A DNA stretch of 44,852 nt, from the IMG/VR virus record IMGVR_UViG_3300048586_000879, positions 1 through 44,852 of that record, one strand, 5' to 3'. A model generated the notes under the pieces. It was not told the origin of the DNA. It saw nothing but the letters and a program-made list of their open reading frames with translations, and did no database searches. Origin of the DNA: a virus. Positions 14,859-23,197 of the stretch are shown here, one piece after another; position 1 is the first letter of the stretch, and every line of letters starts with the position of its first letter. A program made the translations under genes and the position numbers.

Positions 14859-15022
14859 CGACGCCCTCGACGCCCGACATCATCCGCACCGAGACGCGCC
14901 GCGATTACGTGCGCCGCGAGCTCGGCGAACGCCGCACCCACGTCTTCCGCCTCACCGACGGCCGGGAAATGCCCTGCGCCGGACCGGGGCGCTGCCGCGA
15001 GTGCAACCGGGAGGAATCATGA
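14855..15022 (+). CDS. Small Cys-containing protein between two methyltransferases
   Basis: This is a 55-residue frame (MTTPSTPDIIRTETRRDYVRR) with ATGA overlaps at both ends, which argues that it is translated. The C-terminus has CAGPGRCRECN, giving C-x6-C-x2-C, a possible small zinc site. It is highly charged, and I do not recognise a family. A partner role for one of the adjacent methyltransferases is possible. Confidence 0.6.
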   Translation: MTTPSTPDIIRTETRRDYVRRELGERRTHVFRLTDGREMPCAGPGRCRECNREES

Positions 15023-17010
15023 AGCTGCACCACCTCTTCATCGATGGTTTCGCCGGCGGCGGCGGCGCGAGCACCGGCATCGGCCAGGCGCTGGGCCGCG
15101 ACGTCGACATCGCGATCAACCACAGCCCCACCGCGATTGCGATCCACAAGGCGAACCATCCAGATACGGAGCATCATTGCACCGATATCCGCGCACCCTT
15201 CCTGCCGCGCACCGCGACGCGCGGGCGCCGGGTCGCCGGCGCGTGGTTCTCGCCAGACTGCAAGGAATACAGCAAGGCGAAGGGCGGGCCGGTCAAGGAT
15301 CGCTCGATCCGTGCGCTTTGCTGGGAAGTGATCCACTGGCTCGAAGAGACGCTGCCCGATGTCGGCTACCTCGAGAACGTCGAAGAGTTCGAGTATGCCG
15401 CGCCGCTCGACAGCAACGGCGTGCCGCTGCCGGATCACAAGGGCCGCGAGTTCAAGAAGTTCAAGCGGAGCATCCGGCGCCTCGGCTATCGGGTGCAGCA
15501 CCGCCTGTTGATCGCGTGCAAATATGGCACCCCGACTAGCCGCAAGCGGCTCTACATGATCTTCCGCCGCGACGGAAAGCCGATCGTCTGGCCGAAGCCT
15601 ACGCACGGGCCGGCGAACGATCCCCGCGTCCTTGCGGGCAAGCTGCTGCCCTATCGCACCGCAGCCGAGTGCATCGATTGGAGCATCCCGTGCCCGTCGA
15701 TCTTCGAGCGCAACCGCGAGCTGGCCGAGGCAACGAAGCGCCGCATCGCTCATGGCGTCATGAGGTATGTCGTGAACGCGGCTCAACCTTTCATCGTCTC
15801 CGTTGCGCACGGCTATAGCGGGGGACGGCGAGAATATCCGAGCTCCGATCCGCTTGGCACGGTCAGCGCCGGTGGCAACGCTCACGCCGCGGTAGATTGC
15901 GAGATCGCCCCGCACATTACCAAGTTCCGCGGCGGCGCGGTCGGGTCCGACATGGCCGACCCCGCCCCGACGGTGACGGCGAACGGAACGCCAGCGCGGC
16001 CCGCCGGGGCAACACCGCTGGGAATGGTCTCGGCGCACCTTCACAAGATGTCGCAGAACGGCGTCGGCAAGGATGCGCGTGACCCGCTCGACACCGCGAT
16101 GGCAGGAGCCGCGAAGCACGGCGTCGTTGAAACGGAAATCGCGCCGATCATCACGCACGGGCAGCACGGCGGCCGCAATCACCGCGCCGACGAGCCTCAC
16201 CACACCATTGCCGCGTCGAAGAAGGACACGAACCAGGTCGCTACGGCCGAGCTTACCTATCTCGACCAGCAATATGGCAAATCAGTCGGTGCGGACGTGG
16301 CCCAGCCCGCGCCGTCGGCAACGACGCATGCTAAGACAGGGCAGGTCACCGCGTTCCTGTCGAGCTTCTACGGGAGCGACAAGACGAACGGCAGCGGCAA
16401 TCCTGAGGCTCCGCTCCGCTCAGCGCGTGCGGGGGGGCAGCATCATGCCGTCGTCGCGGCTCACCTCGAACAGGCCAACGGCGGCCCACGCAACAAGAAC
16501 CTGTCGGGTCGCGATGCGCGTCGGCCCTTGTCGACCGCCACGACAACCGGTGCGCAGCAGCGCGTCGTCGAAACGACGCTGATCGAAGAGGGCGCGCTGC
16601 CGCCCGACACGATGGCGCGCGCGGTTCGCACGGCAGCCTTCCTCATCAAATATTATGGCAACGAAGTGGACGGACACGGGCTTTCCGAGCCCATCGGCAC
16701 CGTGACGACGAAAGACCGCTTTGCCGTCGTCACCGTCACCATCGACGCGGTGACCTATGTCATCGTCGACATCGGCCTGCGCATGCTGAAACCGCGCGAG
16801 CTCGCCCGGGCGCAGGGTTTCCCCGACGATTATGTCCTCAACCCAGTCGTGCGGAAGTTCCTGCGCGGCAAGTGGGTCGAGCGCCCCCTGACGATCGCCG
16901 AGCAGATCAGCGCGATCGGCAACAGCGTCTGTCCGCCCGTGGCGCGCGCGCTCGTCGCAGCGAACCAGCCTGACCTCTGCAACTGGCAACCGGAGGCGCT
17001 GGCAGCATGA
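15019..17010 (+). CDS. DNA C5-cytosine methyltransferase with repeat insertion
   Basis: This 663-residue enzyme transfers methyl to cytosine C5. The motifs are: I FAGGGGAS (11-18), IV SPDCKEYS with catalytic Cys81 (SPDC in place of the usual GPCQ), VI ENV (119-121), VIII SRKRLYMIF, IX LKPRELARAQGFPDDY, X GNSVCPPVARAL. Between VIII and IX lies a region of about 310 residues with eight degenerate repeats of a (D/E)P-x2-T-(V/A)-x5-H-x-VV pattern (residues about 260-575). That is where the target-recognition domain should be. The start is ATG 15019; the GGAGG before it supports it. Confidence 0.88.
   Translation: MKLHHLFIDGFAGGGGASTGIGQALGRDVDIAINHSPTAIAIHKANHPDTEHHCTDIRAPFLPRTATRGRRVAGAWFSPDCKEYSKAKGGPVKDRSIRALCWEVIHWLEETLPDVGYLENVEEFEYAAPLDSNGVPLPDHKGREFKKFKRSIRRLGYRVQHRLLIACKYGTPTSRKRLYMIFRRDGKPIVWPKPTHGPANDPRVLAGKLLPYRTAAECIDWSIPCPSIFERNRELAEATKRRIAHGVMRYVVNAAQPFIVSVAHGYSGGRREYPSSDPLGTVSAGGNAHAAVDCEIAPHITKFRGGAVGSDMADPAPTVTANGTPARPAGATPLGMVSAHLHKMSQNGVGKDARDPLDTAMAGAAKHGVVETEIAPIITHGQHGGRNHRADEPHHTIAASKKDTNQVATAELTYLDQQYGKSVGADVAQPAPSATTHAKTGQVTAFLSSFYGSDKTNGSGNPEAPLRSARAGGQHHAVVAAHLEQANGGPRNKNLSGRDARRPLSTATTTGAQQRVVETTLIEEGALPPDTMARAVRTAAFLIKYYGNEVDGHGLSEPIGTVTTKDRFAVVTVTIDAVTYVIVDIGLRMLKPRELARAQGFPDDYVLNPVVRKFLRGKWVERPLTIAEQISAIGNSVCPPVARALVAANQPDLCNWQPEALAA
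15799..16740 (+). repeat. Eight degenerate repeats inside the cytosine methyltransferase
   Basis: Each unit carries a Pro followed by a short strand and an Ala/Gly-rich turn: DPLGTVSAGG, DPAPTVTANG, DPLDTAMAGA, EPHHTIAASK, QPAPSATTHA, APLRSARAGG, RPLSTATTTG, EPIGTVTTKD. Units end in HAAV, HGVV, HAVV or similar. Spacing is irregular (about 25-55 residues). Confidence 0.75.
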
Positions 17011-17231
17011 TCTTCGATCGTATCTTCGGCCGGCGCGAACCATCGACGGCAATGGTGTCCGAAGACGCCGCCCAGCGGCTGATCGCCGTCGCGGTCGCCG
17101 CAGAGCGCTCGGCCGCGAGCCGGGCGGGCTATGTCACGCAGCGCGACCGCGAGCGCGCCAGGGTGCGCGAAACCACCATCAGGATTGCCGAGGGGATCGG
17201 CCGGCCGGACCTTGCGGAGCCGCTGCGGTGA
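17007..17231 (+). CDS. Small hypothetical protein
   Basis: The protein has 74 residues, with ATGA overlap at its start and GTGA at its end. The start reads MIFDRIFGRREPSTAM and the rest is a charged helix (AAQRLIAVAVAAERSAASRAG, then RDRERARVRETTIRIAEG). No function is recognised. Its place directly before the replication initiator suggests an accessory of that gene. Confidence 0.6.
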   Translation: MIFDRIFGRREPSTAMVSEDAAQRLIAVAVAAERSAASRAGYVTQRDRERARVRETTIRIAEGIGRPDLAEPLR

Positions 17232-18343
17232 GCAACCACCTCATCACCGAATGCTACAAGCGGAAGCTCGGCAGCGTCACGCGCCTGGCGATGATGGCCT
17301 ATCTCGCGGACAAGGCGGCCGACTGCGGTGGCGGCATCTACGCGTCGAAGCAGACGATGGCCGACGAGCTCGACCTGACCAAGAAGACTGTCATCACGAC
17401 GATACAGGGCCTGATCGCCGACGGGCTGCTCGTCGCTGTCGGGACCAAGCCCTGCGCCAATGGCCACACGGTCGAATATGCGATCAATGTCGACGCGCTG
17501 GCCGCTCTTCCGCTGGTCGGTTGCTGGGTTCGGAAGGCGCGTTACACCGGTGTAAAATCTTCACCGGTGAAGCGGCCGGACCGGTCACCCTCGGTAGGGG
17601 GGAGGGGTGTAGCAGCTACACCCAAACCCTTATTGAACCCACTTCCCCTATCATCAGCTGACGCTGATGATCCGCCCCACGAGGAAAAGGGCGAACAGGA
17701 CACCAAGAAGAAGCGGCCGGCGCCGAAGCGGAAGGCGCGCGAGCGCAAGCCCGGCCACCGTCTACCTGCTGATTGGCAGGCACCGGCGCCTGACGATCTG
17801 CCGCCTGTTGCGGCGCGCCTCGTCGCGCAATGGCCCGACGGTGCCTATGAGGCGGTGTGCGAGGCGTTCAAGCTGCACTGGCTTAGCGAAACCCGTTCGA
17901 TCGGCTGTAAATCTGACTGGCGCGCGGCGCTCGGGAAGTGGGTCAACAACGACCATCCCCGCGTAATGCATGCAAAAATGCGCGGCGTCAGTTTCGCGCC
18001 GCCGCCCGCCGCCCGTCCCGCGGTGGCTTCCGCCCTGCCTCCTCCCCCGGTTCGCGCGAAGGTCCGCGAGGATGCGCGCAGCGCTGCCGTGCATGCCGCG
18101 CTCGAAAAGGAACTCGGGCCGACAACCTACAGCAGCTGGATCAAGGGTGCTGCGATCCTGTTCGGCGAGGAGGCGGTGACCGTGGTCTGCGTCTCGAAGT
18201 TCGCGGCGGGGTGGGTGGAAAACAATCTCGCGATCCAGATCGGCGCGGCCGTCGCAGCGGCCAGCGGGTCAGTGGTCGGCCGTGTCGTGTTTCAGGCGGA
18301 AGCGCCGGCGGCGGCCCCTCGGCAGGAGGCGGTCGATGGATGA
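17228..18343 (+). CDS. Phage replication initiator, HTH plus DnaA_N-like domain
   Basis: The protein has 371 residues with a GTG start. Residues about 15-85 form a winged HTH (GIYASKQTMADELDLTKKTVITTIQGLIADG) of the sort found at the N-terminus of phage replication proteins. A basic linker (about 155-180) follows. The C-terminal region (about 285-345: HAALEKELGPTTYSSWIKGA, AVTVVCVSKFAAGWVENNLAI) resembles the DnaA N-terminal domain that contacts the replicative helicase. A cluster of inverted repeats inside the gene (17542-17671) is probably the origin it binds. Confidence 0.8.
   Translation: MSNHLITECYKRKLGSVTRLAMMAYLADKAADCGGGIYASKQTMADELDLTKKTVITTIQGLIADGLLVAVGTKPCANGHTVEYAINVDALAALPLVGCWVRKARYTGVKSSPVKRPDRSPSVGGRGVAATPKPLLNPLPLSSADADDPPHEEKGEQDTKKKRPAPKRKARERKPGHRLPADWQAPAPDDLPPVAARLVAQWPDGAYEAVCEAFKLHWLSETRSIGCKSDWRAALGKWVNNDHPRVMHAKMRGVSFAPPPAARPAVASALPPPPVRAKVREDARSAAVHAALEKELGPTTYSSWIKGAAILFGEEAVTVVCVSKFAAGWVENNLAIQIGAAVAAASGSVVGRVVFQAEAPAAAPRQEAVDG
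17542..17671. other. Candidate origin of replication in the initiator gene
   Basis: Four strong inverted repeats lie within 130 bp: TTACACCGGTGTAA (17542-17555), CTTCACCGGTGAAG (17559-17572), a 9+1+9 repeat with arms GGGTGTAGC and GCTACACCC (17605-17623), and a 9+4+9 repeat with arms ATCATCAGC and GCTGATGAT (17650-17671). A short GACCGGTC sits at 17579-17586. Between the last two is a less GC-rich run (about 17624-17649). Iteron-like sites inside the initiator gene resemble the lambda O arrangement. Confidence 0.6.
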
Positions 18344-18590
18344 TTCCCGTATCCCGATCGTCGTCACCTTGCACGCCATCCGGCGATACCGCGAGCGCGT
18401 AGCCAAAATCCCGGCGCGTATCATCGTCGAGCGGCTCAGCGGCCCCGCGTTCGACATTTGCGATCGGATGGGAGGGGGTGCCGTGATCCTGCCGACCGGG
18501 CACCGCGCCGTCTGCGGCGATGGCGCAGTCATCACCATTCTGCCGCACGGGCGCAAGTTTCTGGGTTTTGTCGGGAAGAACCGTCGATGA
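18336..18590 (+). CDS. Small hypothetical protein
   Basis: The protein has 84 residues starting MDDSRIPIVVTLHAIRRYRERV. The start at 18336 overlaps the initiator stop by 8 nt and has a GGAGG site upstream. The HAIRRYRERV stretch followed by strands (GGGAVILPTGHRAVCGDGAVITILPHG) resembles small phage proteins beside replication genes. The function is not known. It ends in ATGA with the next gene. Confidence 0.6.
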   Translation: MDDSRIPIVVTLHAIRRYRERVAKIPARIIVERLSGPAFDICDRMGGGAVILPTGHRAVCGDGAVITILPHGRKFLGFVGKNRR

Positions 18591-19042
18591 AGAAAGCTGA
18601 AGTGGCCGCGCTGATTTGCGACCTGCCGATTAAGGACCGAAAGATTTACGGCGCGCTTGTTGCGGCGGCGCATGCCGGGCGCCCTGCACCGACCTGCGAT
18701 GATCTGCTCGAGGTGTCTGGCTATTCGGCGGTGAGCAGCACCGTCGGCGCGGTGCAGCGCCTGGAGCAGCGCGGGCTGATCGAGGTGCGCCGGTACCAGC
18801 GCAGCCGCCAGATCATGATCGTGGAAACCGGCCTGTGGACCGCGCGCCCGCTCAACACCGCGCCGCATTGGCGCGATCGGCCGCGCGAGGTGCCGACGCC
18901 ATCTCCCGTGTCGGTGAAGGCGCGCGATCCCGATGTCAGCGCCGAGATCCTGAAATGGGCGAGCAGCCGGGGCGTGAGCCTGTCCGAGGCACTCGCGGAC
19001 CTGGTCTATGTCGGCTGGAAGGTGGAGATGGAACGTGGGTGA
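18587..19042 (+). CDS. Winged-HTH protein before terminase
   Basis: The protein has 151 residues. Residues about 15-85 are a LexA/MarR-like winged helix (IYGALVAAAHAGRPAPTCDDLLEVSGYSAVSSTVGAVQRLEQRGLIEVRRY). The last 40 residues are a separate helical region. It has no ligand or peptidase domain. The position between replication and packaging genes would fit a late-gene regulator, but there is no direct proof. Confidence 0.65.
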   Translation: MKKAEVAALICDLPIKDRKIYGALVAAAHAGRPAPTCDDLLEVSGYSAVSSTVGAVQRLEQRGLIEVRRYQRSRQIMIVETGLWTARPLNTAPHWRDRPREVPTPSPVSVKARDPDVSAEILKWASSRGVSLSEALADLVYVGWKVEMERG

Positions 19043-19043
19043 T

Positions 19044-19646
19044 ATGCCTGCATCCTCAAAGAAGTCGGCCGCGCCGAAGAAGGCGCCAGCGAAGAAGCGC
19101 GTCCCGCGCAAGGCGCAGTTCGACCGCGCGCTTTTCATCGCCGAGTATCTGCGCACCCACAACGCGACCAAGGCCGCGATCGCGGCGGGTTACAGCGAAA
19201 AGACAGCCTATTCGCAGGGCTCGCGCCTGTTGAAAAATGTTGAGATCAGGAACGAAATTCAGGCGCAGCGCAAAGAAATGGTGAAGGCGGCCAAAGTCGA
19301 TGCCCAGGATGTGCTCTCGCGCCTGAAAGATGAGGTCGAGGCCGATATTGCCGACCTGTTCGATGATGAGGGCAAATTGCTCCCTGTTTGGGAGTGGCCT
19401 CTCGTCTGGCGCCAAGGGCTGATCAGCGGCATCGAGGTCGAAGAACTGTGGGAAGGCCGCGGCGAGGATCGCGTCCAGGTTGGCATGCTGCGCAAGGTCA
19501 AGATCAGCGACCGGCTGAAGCGCATCGAGCTCATGGGCAAGCATATCGGCGTCCAGGCATTCAAGGAGCGTGTCGAGGTCGATACCACTGAAGATCTCGC
19601 CGCTCTGCTCAGCCGCGCGCGGGAGCGGGCCATTGGCGACAGCTAA
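19044..19646 (+). CDS. Terminase small subunit
   Basis: The protein has 200 residues from the ATG at 19044; GTG at 19035 is an alternative. A Lys/Ala-rich N-terminus precedes a terminase_2-type HTH (FDRALFIAEYLRTHNATKAAIAAGYSEKTAYSQGSRLLKN). This subunit recognises the packaging site and recruits the large subunit. A helical oligomerisation region follows. The 14-nt overlap with the large subunit supports co-translation. Confidence 0.88.
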   Translation: MPASSKKSAAPKKAPAKKRVPRKAQFDRALFIAEYLRTHNATKAAIAAGYSEKTAYSQGSRLLKNVEIRNEIQAQRKEMVKAAKVDAQDVLSRLKDEVEADIADLFDDEGKLLPVWEWPLVWRQGLISGIEVEELWEGRGEDRVQVGMLRKVKISDRLKRIELMGKHIGVQAFKERVEVDTTEDLAALLSRARERAIGDS

Positions 19647-21144
19647 GGCCGCGCTGCTCAAGCAGCTGGCAGACGATATTGGCGGGTTCACGCACGATCC
19701 GCTCGGCTATGCCCTGTACGCGTTCCCCTGGGGCGAGGAAGGGACTGACCTCGCCAAGCACCCGGGCCCGCGCAAATGGCAGCAGGATCGGCTGCGCGAG
19801 ATCGGCGAGCATCTGCAGAATCCGACTTCGCGCTATTCGCCGTGCCGCATCGCGGTCGCCTCGGGCCACGGTATCGGCAAATCCGCGCTGATCGGCATGA
19901 TCATCAAATGGGCGCTCGATACCTGCGTTGACACGCGCATTGTCGTCACGGCCAACACCGAAGGCCAGCTGCTCACCAAGACATCGCCGGAAATCGCTAA
20001 ATGGGCGCGGCTCGCCATTACCCGCGACTGGTTCAAGCCGAACGCGACCAGCCTTGTCAGCATGATGCCCGGCCGGGAAAAGGCGTGGCGCGCCGACCTC
20101 GTCACCTGGTCTGACAATAATACCGAAGCATTTGCGGGCCTGCACAATCAGGGCAAGCGCATTGTCGTGATCTATGACGAAGCCTCGGGCATTTCCGACA
20201 AGGTCTGGGAGGTGACGCTCGGCGCGCTCACTGACGAAGAGACGGAAATCATCTGGATCGCCTTCGGGAACCCGACGCTCAACACCGGCGCGTTCCGAGA
20301 ATGCTTTGGCAAGCAACGCAATTTGTGGATCACGTCGCAGATCGATAGCCGCACGGTTGAGGGCACCAACAAGGCGTACCTCGACGAGCTCGTCGCCACC
20401 TATGGCGAGGACAGCGACATCGTAAAGGTCCGCGTGCGCGGCATGTTCCCGTCGGCTTCGTCGATGCAGTTCATCTCGTCCGACGTCGTCGAAGCGGCGA
20501 AGATCCGCGAGGTGCAGAGCCTCGGCTCCGATCCGGTGATCTTCGGTCTCGACTGTGCCCGTTTCGGTGATGACAAGTCGGTTCTCGCAATCCGTTGCGG
20601 CCGCGACGCGAAGTCCCGGCCGTGGAAGCGGTGGGCGAAGCAGGATGCGATGACGATCGCCTCCGAGGTTGCGTTAGAGGCTATGCGCTGGAAGCCCGAC
20701 GCGATCTTCGTCGATGCCGGAAACATCGGCGCGGCCGTCATCGACCGACTGCGTCAGCTGGGCGTGGAGAATGTCTATGAGGTTTGGTTCGGCGGCGAAG
20801 GCGGGATGGCCTATCTCGACAATGGCGTCACCGTACATACCGGCAACAAGCGCAGTCAGATGTGGACGCGCATGCGGGCATGGCTGCCGGGCGGCGCTAT
20901 TCCCGAAGAGCAGCAGCTGACCGACGATCTTGTCGGGCCGACCTATGGCTTCGGCGCCGACGAGGTCAGCATCGTGCTCGAGCGGAAAAAGGATATGAAG
21001 AAACGCGGCCTTGCCAGCCCAGATGACGGCGACGCGCTGGCTTGCACCTTCGCCGAGCCCGTGCTGCCGCGCGCGGTACCGGGCTATCTCAACCCCGAGA
21101 ATTACGGCCAACGGCCGGATAGGGATCGCTACGATGAAATCTGA
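19633..21144 (+). CDS. Terminase large subunit
   Basis: This 503-residue packaging motor and nuclease starts at TTG 19633, with GGGAG upstream; this choice limits overlap with the small subunit to 14 nt. The ATPase has Walker A GHGIGKS (78-84) and Walker B IYDEAS (180-185, D182, E183). The C-terminal RNase H-like nuclease begins near FGLDCARFGDDKS (D307, with D313/D314) and has later acidic residues (AIFVDAGNIG; DDGDAL). Length and order are normal for the family. Confidence 0.93.
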   Translation: MATAKAALLKQLADDIGGFTHDPLGYALYAFPWGEEGTDLAKHPGPRKWQQDRLREIGEHLQNPTSRYSPCRIAVASGHGIGKSALIGMIIKWALDTCVDTRIVVTANTEGQLLTKTSPEIAKWARLAITRDWFKPNATSLVSMMPGREKAWRADLVTWSDNNTEAFAGLHNQGKRIVVIYDEASGISDKVWEVTLGALTDEETEIIWIAFGNPTLNTGAFRECFGKQRNLWITSQIDSRTVEGTNKAYLDELVATYGEDSDIVKVRVRGMFPSASSMQFISSDVVEAAKIREVQSLGSDPVIFGLDCARFGDDKSVLAIRCGRDAKSRPWKRWAKQDAMTIASEVALEAMRWKPDAIFVDAGNIGAAVIDRLRQLGVENVYEVWFGGEGGMAYLDNGVTVHTGNKRSQMWTRMRAWLPGGAIPEEQQLTDDLVGPTYGFGADEVSIVLERKKDMKKRGLASPDDGDALACTFAEPVLPRAVPGYLNPENYGQRPDRDRYDEI

Positions 21145-21319
21145 CTTTCCCGCGCCCGCCTCGTTCGAGGATTGGTGCAAGCTGTCCGGCCTCGATCGCC
21201 ACTATGTGCGTCGCAATTATGCGACCATCCGGCGCCGATATGACGCTGACCCGCTGACCCCCATGCCTTCGCTCCCCCCGCCGTCGGTGAAACAGCGCGA
21301 TCGATACGACGAGCTATAG
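21134..21319 (+). CDS. Small hypothetical protein after terminase
   Basis: The protein has 61 residues (MKSDFPAPASFEDWCKLSG). It overlaps the terminase stop by 11 nt. It is a short helical segment (LDRHYVRRNYATIRRRYDADP) with a Pro-rich end. No known function. Confidence 0.55.
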   Translation: MKSDFPAPASFEDWCKLSGLDRHYVRRNYATIRRRYDADPLTPMPSLPPPSVKQRDRYDEL

Positions 21320-21348
21320 GCCCGATTCAAAGCCATAGGGGCGCCCCG
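21319..21348 (+). promoter_or_regulatory. Late-region element CCCGATTCAA-N17-GTA, copy 1
   Basis: Found in the short gap before the head genes. CCCGATTCAA (21319-21328) is followed at exactly 17 bp by GTA (21346-21348). The same decamer and spacing occur at 26448 and 39770 (TTA there), in both cases in gaps before late genes. It could be a late promoter or a processing or antitermination site. Confidence 0.45.
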
Positions 21349-21381
21349 TAACGCTCTCCGGGACAAAGGAGAGCCGCGCGA

Positions 21382-21567
21382 ATGTGCACGCCGAAAACCC
21401 CCGATATGCCGACGCAGCCGGAACGGCAGTCGATGAAGCTGCCGGACGAGGGGCTCGATCTCACCAAGGATAGCTCGAAGCGTCGCCGCGCGATCATGGC
21501 GGGCATCATCACGTCGCCACAGGGCGCGCTCGGTAGTCCCAACACCGCGAACCCGACGCTCGGCTGA
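21382..21567 (+). CDS. Small conserved phage protein before portal
   Basis: The protein has 61 residues starting MCTPKTPDMPTQPERQSMK. The start is preceded by AAAGGAGA. It is Pro-rich at the front and ends in GALGSPNTANPTLG. A small protein with an MC-x-P start is common just upstream of the portal in BPP-1-like podovirus genomes. The Cys2 is unlikely to be a lipoprotein site because no signal peptide precedes it. Function unknown. Confidence 0.65.
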   Translation: MCTPKTPDMPTQPERQSMKLPDEGLDLTKDSSKRRRAIMAGIITSPQGALGSPNTANPTLG

Positions 21568-21568
21568 T

Positions 21569-23197
21569 ATGGCGTCGATCCGACAGGACTGCGAAACCCG
21601 CCTGTCGGGGATGAAGAGCATTCGCGCGGACTATGAGAGCGAGGTCCGCGACATCGCGCGCTTCGCACAGCCTGCACGATCGCGGTTCCTCGCGACCGAG
21701 AAGAACAAGGGCGGCCGCCGGCGCCAGGCGAACAACCGCTTGCTCGACCCGCACGGCATCATCGCACAGCGCACACTCACCAATGGCATGACATCGGGGC
21801 TGTCCTCGGCATCGACCCCCTGGTTTACGCTGGCTGTCGCGTCCGAGTTCATGGAGGCCGAGGGCGTTCGAGCGTGGCTGAGCGATGTCGAGGCGCGCAT
21901 GTACGCGTTTCTCGCGTCGACCAATTTCTACAGCGCCGCGAAGACCGGCTATGGCGAATCCGGCCTGTTCGGGACGGAGGCGACCGTCATGGTCGAGCAC
22001 CGGCTCTATGGCGGCGTCTGCCACAGCCTGACCTTCGGCGAATATTGGATCGCGCTGTCCGACGCTATGCGGCCGGACACGCTCTATCGCCTGTGCCCCA
22101 TGACGGTGCGGCAGGCGGTCATGTCGTTCGGCGACAAGGTGCAGCCGTGGATCCGCACCGCGTTCGATCGCAGCGACTATGAAAAGGACGTCGAGATCTA
22201 CCAGGCGATCGAGCCCGATACGGCCGGCCGCTTCAACTATCGCAGCGTATACTGGGACGCGAGCGACGATCGCGACGCGACGCTGCGCGTGTCGGGCTAT
22301 ACCGAACAGCCCTTCTGGGCGCCGCGCTGGGATGTGGCGGGCGGCGATGTTTATGGCACCTCGCCCGGCATGGAGGCGCTTGCCGCGCTCCGCGAGCTCC
22401 AGCTTCAGACGAAGCGCCGCAATGAGGCGATCGATCTCATGGTGCATCCGGAGAAGATCGTGCCGCCGCATGTGCGGCTCACCGGCCAGCCGCGGTCGAT
22501 CGTCACGGGCAACGGTGTCCTCAAAGACAATATCGTCGTGCCCTACCAGATGCCGTACCAGGCACCGGAAGCGATCCGCGCCGAGATCGACAAGTGCAAG
22601 GAGCAGGTCGACACCCTGTTTTACGCGGACCTGTTCAACGCCATCACCAATATGCGCGGCGTCCAGCCCCGAAATATGGAAGAGATCGCCAAGCGCAACG
22701 AGGAAAAGCTGACCCAGCTCGGGCCGGTGATCGAGCGCGTGAGCACCGAAAAGCTGATGATCGTCATCGACCGTGTCTTCAGCCTGATGGAGCGCGGCCG
22801 CATGTTGCCGCCCGCGCCGCCCGCGCTGCGCGATGCGGAGATCAAGGTCGAGTTTGTTTCGATCCTCACGCAGATGCAGCGCCTCGTCGGCATCGGGCAG
22901 ATCGAGCGCAGCGTCAGCTTCGTCGGCAATCTCGCCGGAGCGTTCCCGGAAGCGGCGGACAAGATCGATATCGACCAGACGATCGACGAATATGCGCAGC
23001 GCGCGGGCACACCGTCGAAGATCATCCGGTCGACGGCCGACGCGAACAAGCTCCGCGAGCAGCGCGCGCAGCAGGTGCAGCAGGCGAAGATGATGGAGGC
23101 CGCGCCCGCGTTGCAACAGGGCGCCGATGCCGCCCGCCTGCTCAGTGAAACCGACGTCGGCGGCGCGCCGCTCCTCGATACGCTGCTCGGTGCTTGA
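21569..23197 (+). CDS. Portal (head-to-tail connector) protein
   Basis: The protein has 542 residues. Order and sequence resemble the portal of T7/BPP-1 type podoviruses. The N-terminus (ETRLSGMKSIRADYESEVRDIARFAQP, then RQANNRLLDPHGIIAQRTLTNGMTSGLSS), WFTLAV, TGYGESGLFGTEATVMVEHRL, and the helical barrel region (QTKRRNEAIDLMVHPEKIVPP) are typical. The C-terminal Gln/Ala-rich part is helical. It forms the dodecameric ring used for packaging and tail attachment. Confidence 0.9.
   Translation: MASIRQDCETRLSGMKSIRADYESEVRDIARFAQPARSRFLATEKNKGGRRRQANNRLLDPHGIIAQRTLTNGMTSGLSSASTPWFTLAVASEFMEAEGVRAWLSDVEARMYAFLASTNFYSAAKTGYGESGLFGTEATVMVEHRLYGGVCHSLTFGEYWIALSDAMRPDTLYRLCPMTVRQAVMSFGDKVQPWIRTAFDRSDYEKDVEIYQAIEPDTAGRFNYRSVYWDASDDRDATLRVSGYTEQPFWAPRWDVAGGDVYGTSPGMEALAALRELQLQTKRRNEAIDLMVHPEKIVPPHVRLTGQPRSIVTGNGVLKDNIVVPYQMPYQAPEAIRAEIDKCKEQVDTLFYADLFNAITNMRGVQPRNMEEIAKRNEEKLTQLGPVIERVSTEKLMIVIDRVFSLMERGRMLPPAPPALRDAEIKVEFVSILTQMQRLVGIGQIERSVSFVGNLAGAFPEAADKIDIDQTIDEYAQRAGTPSKIIRSTADANKLREQRAQQVQQAKMMEAAPALQQGADAARLLSETDVGGAPLLDTLLGA

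Noticed and set aside
12255-17010. Complete restriction-modification system
   Set aside because: Two methyltransferases but no nuclease motif in the neighbouring genes.
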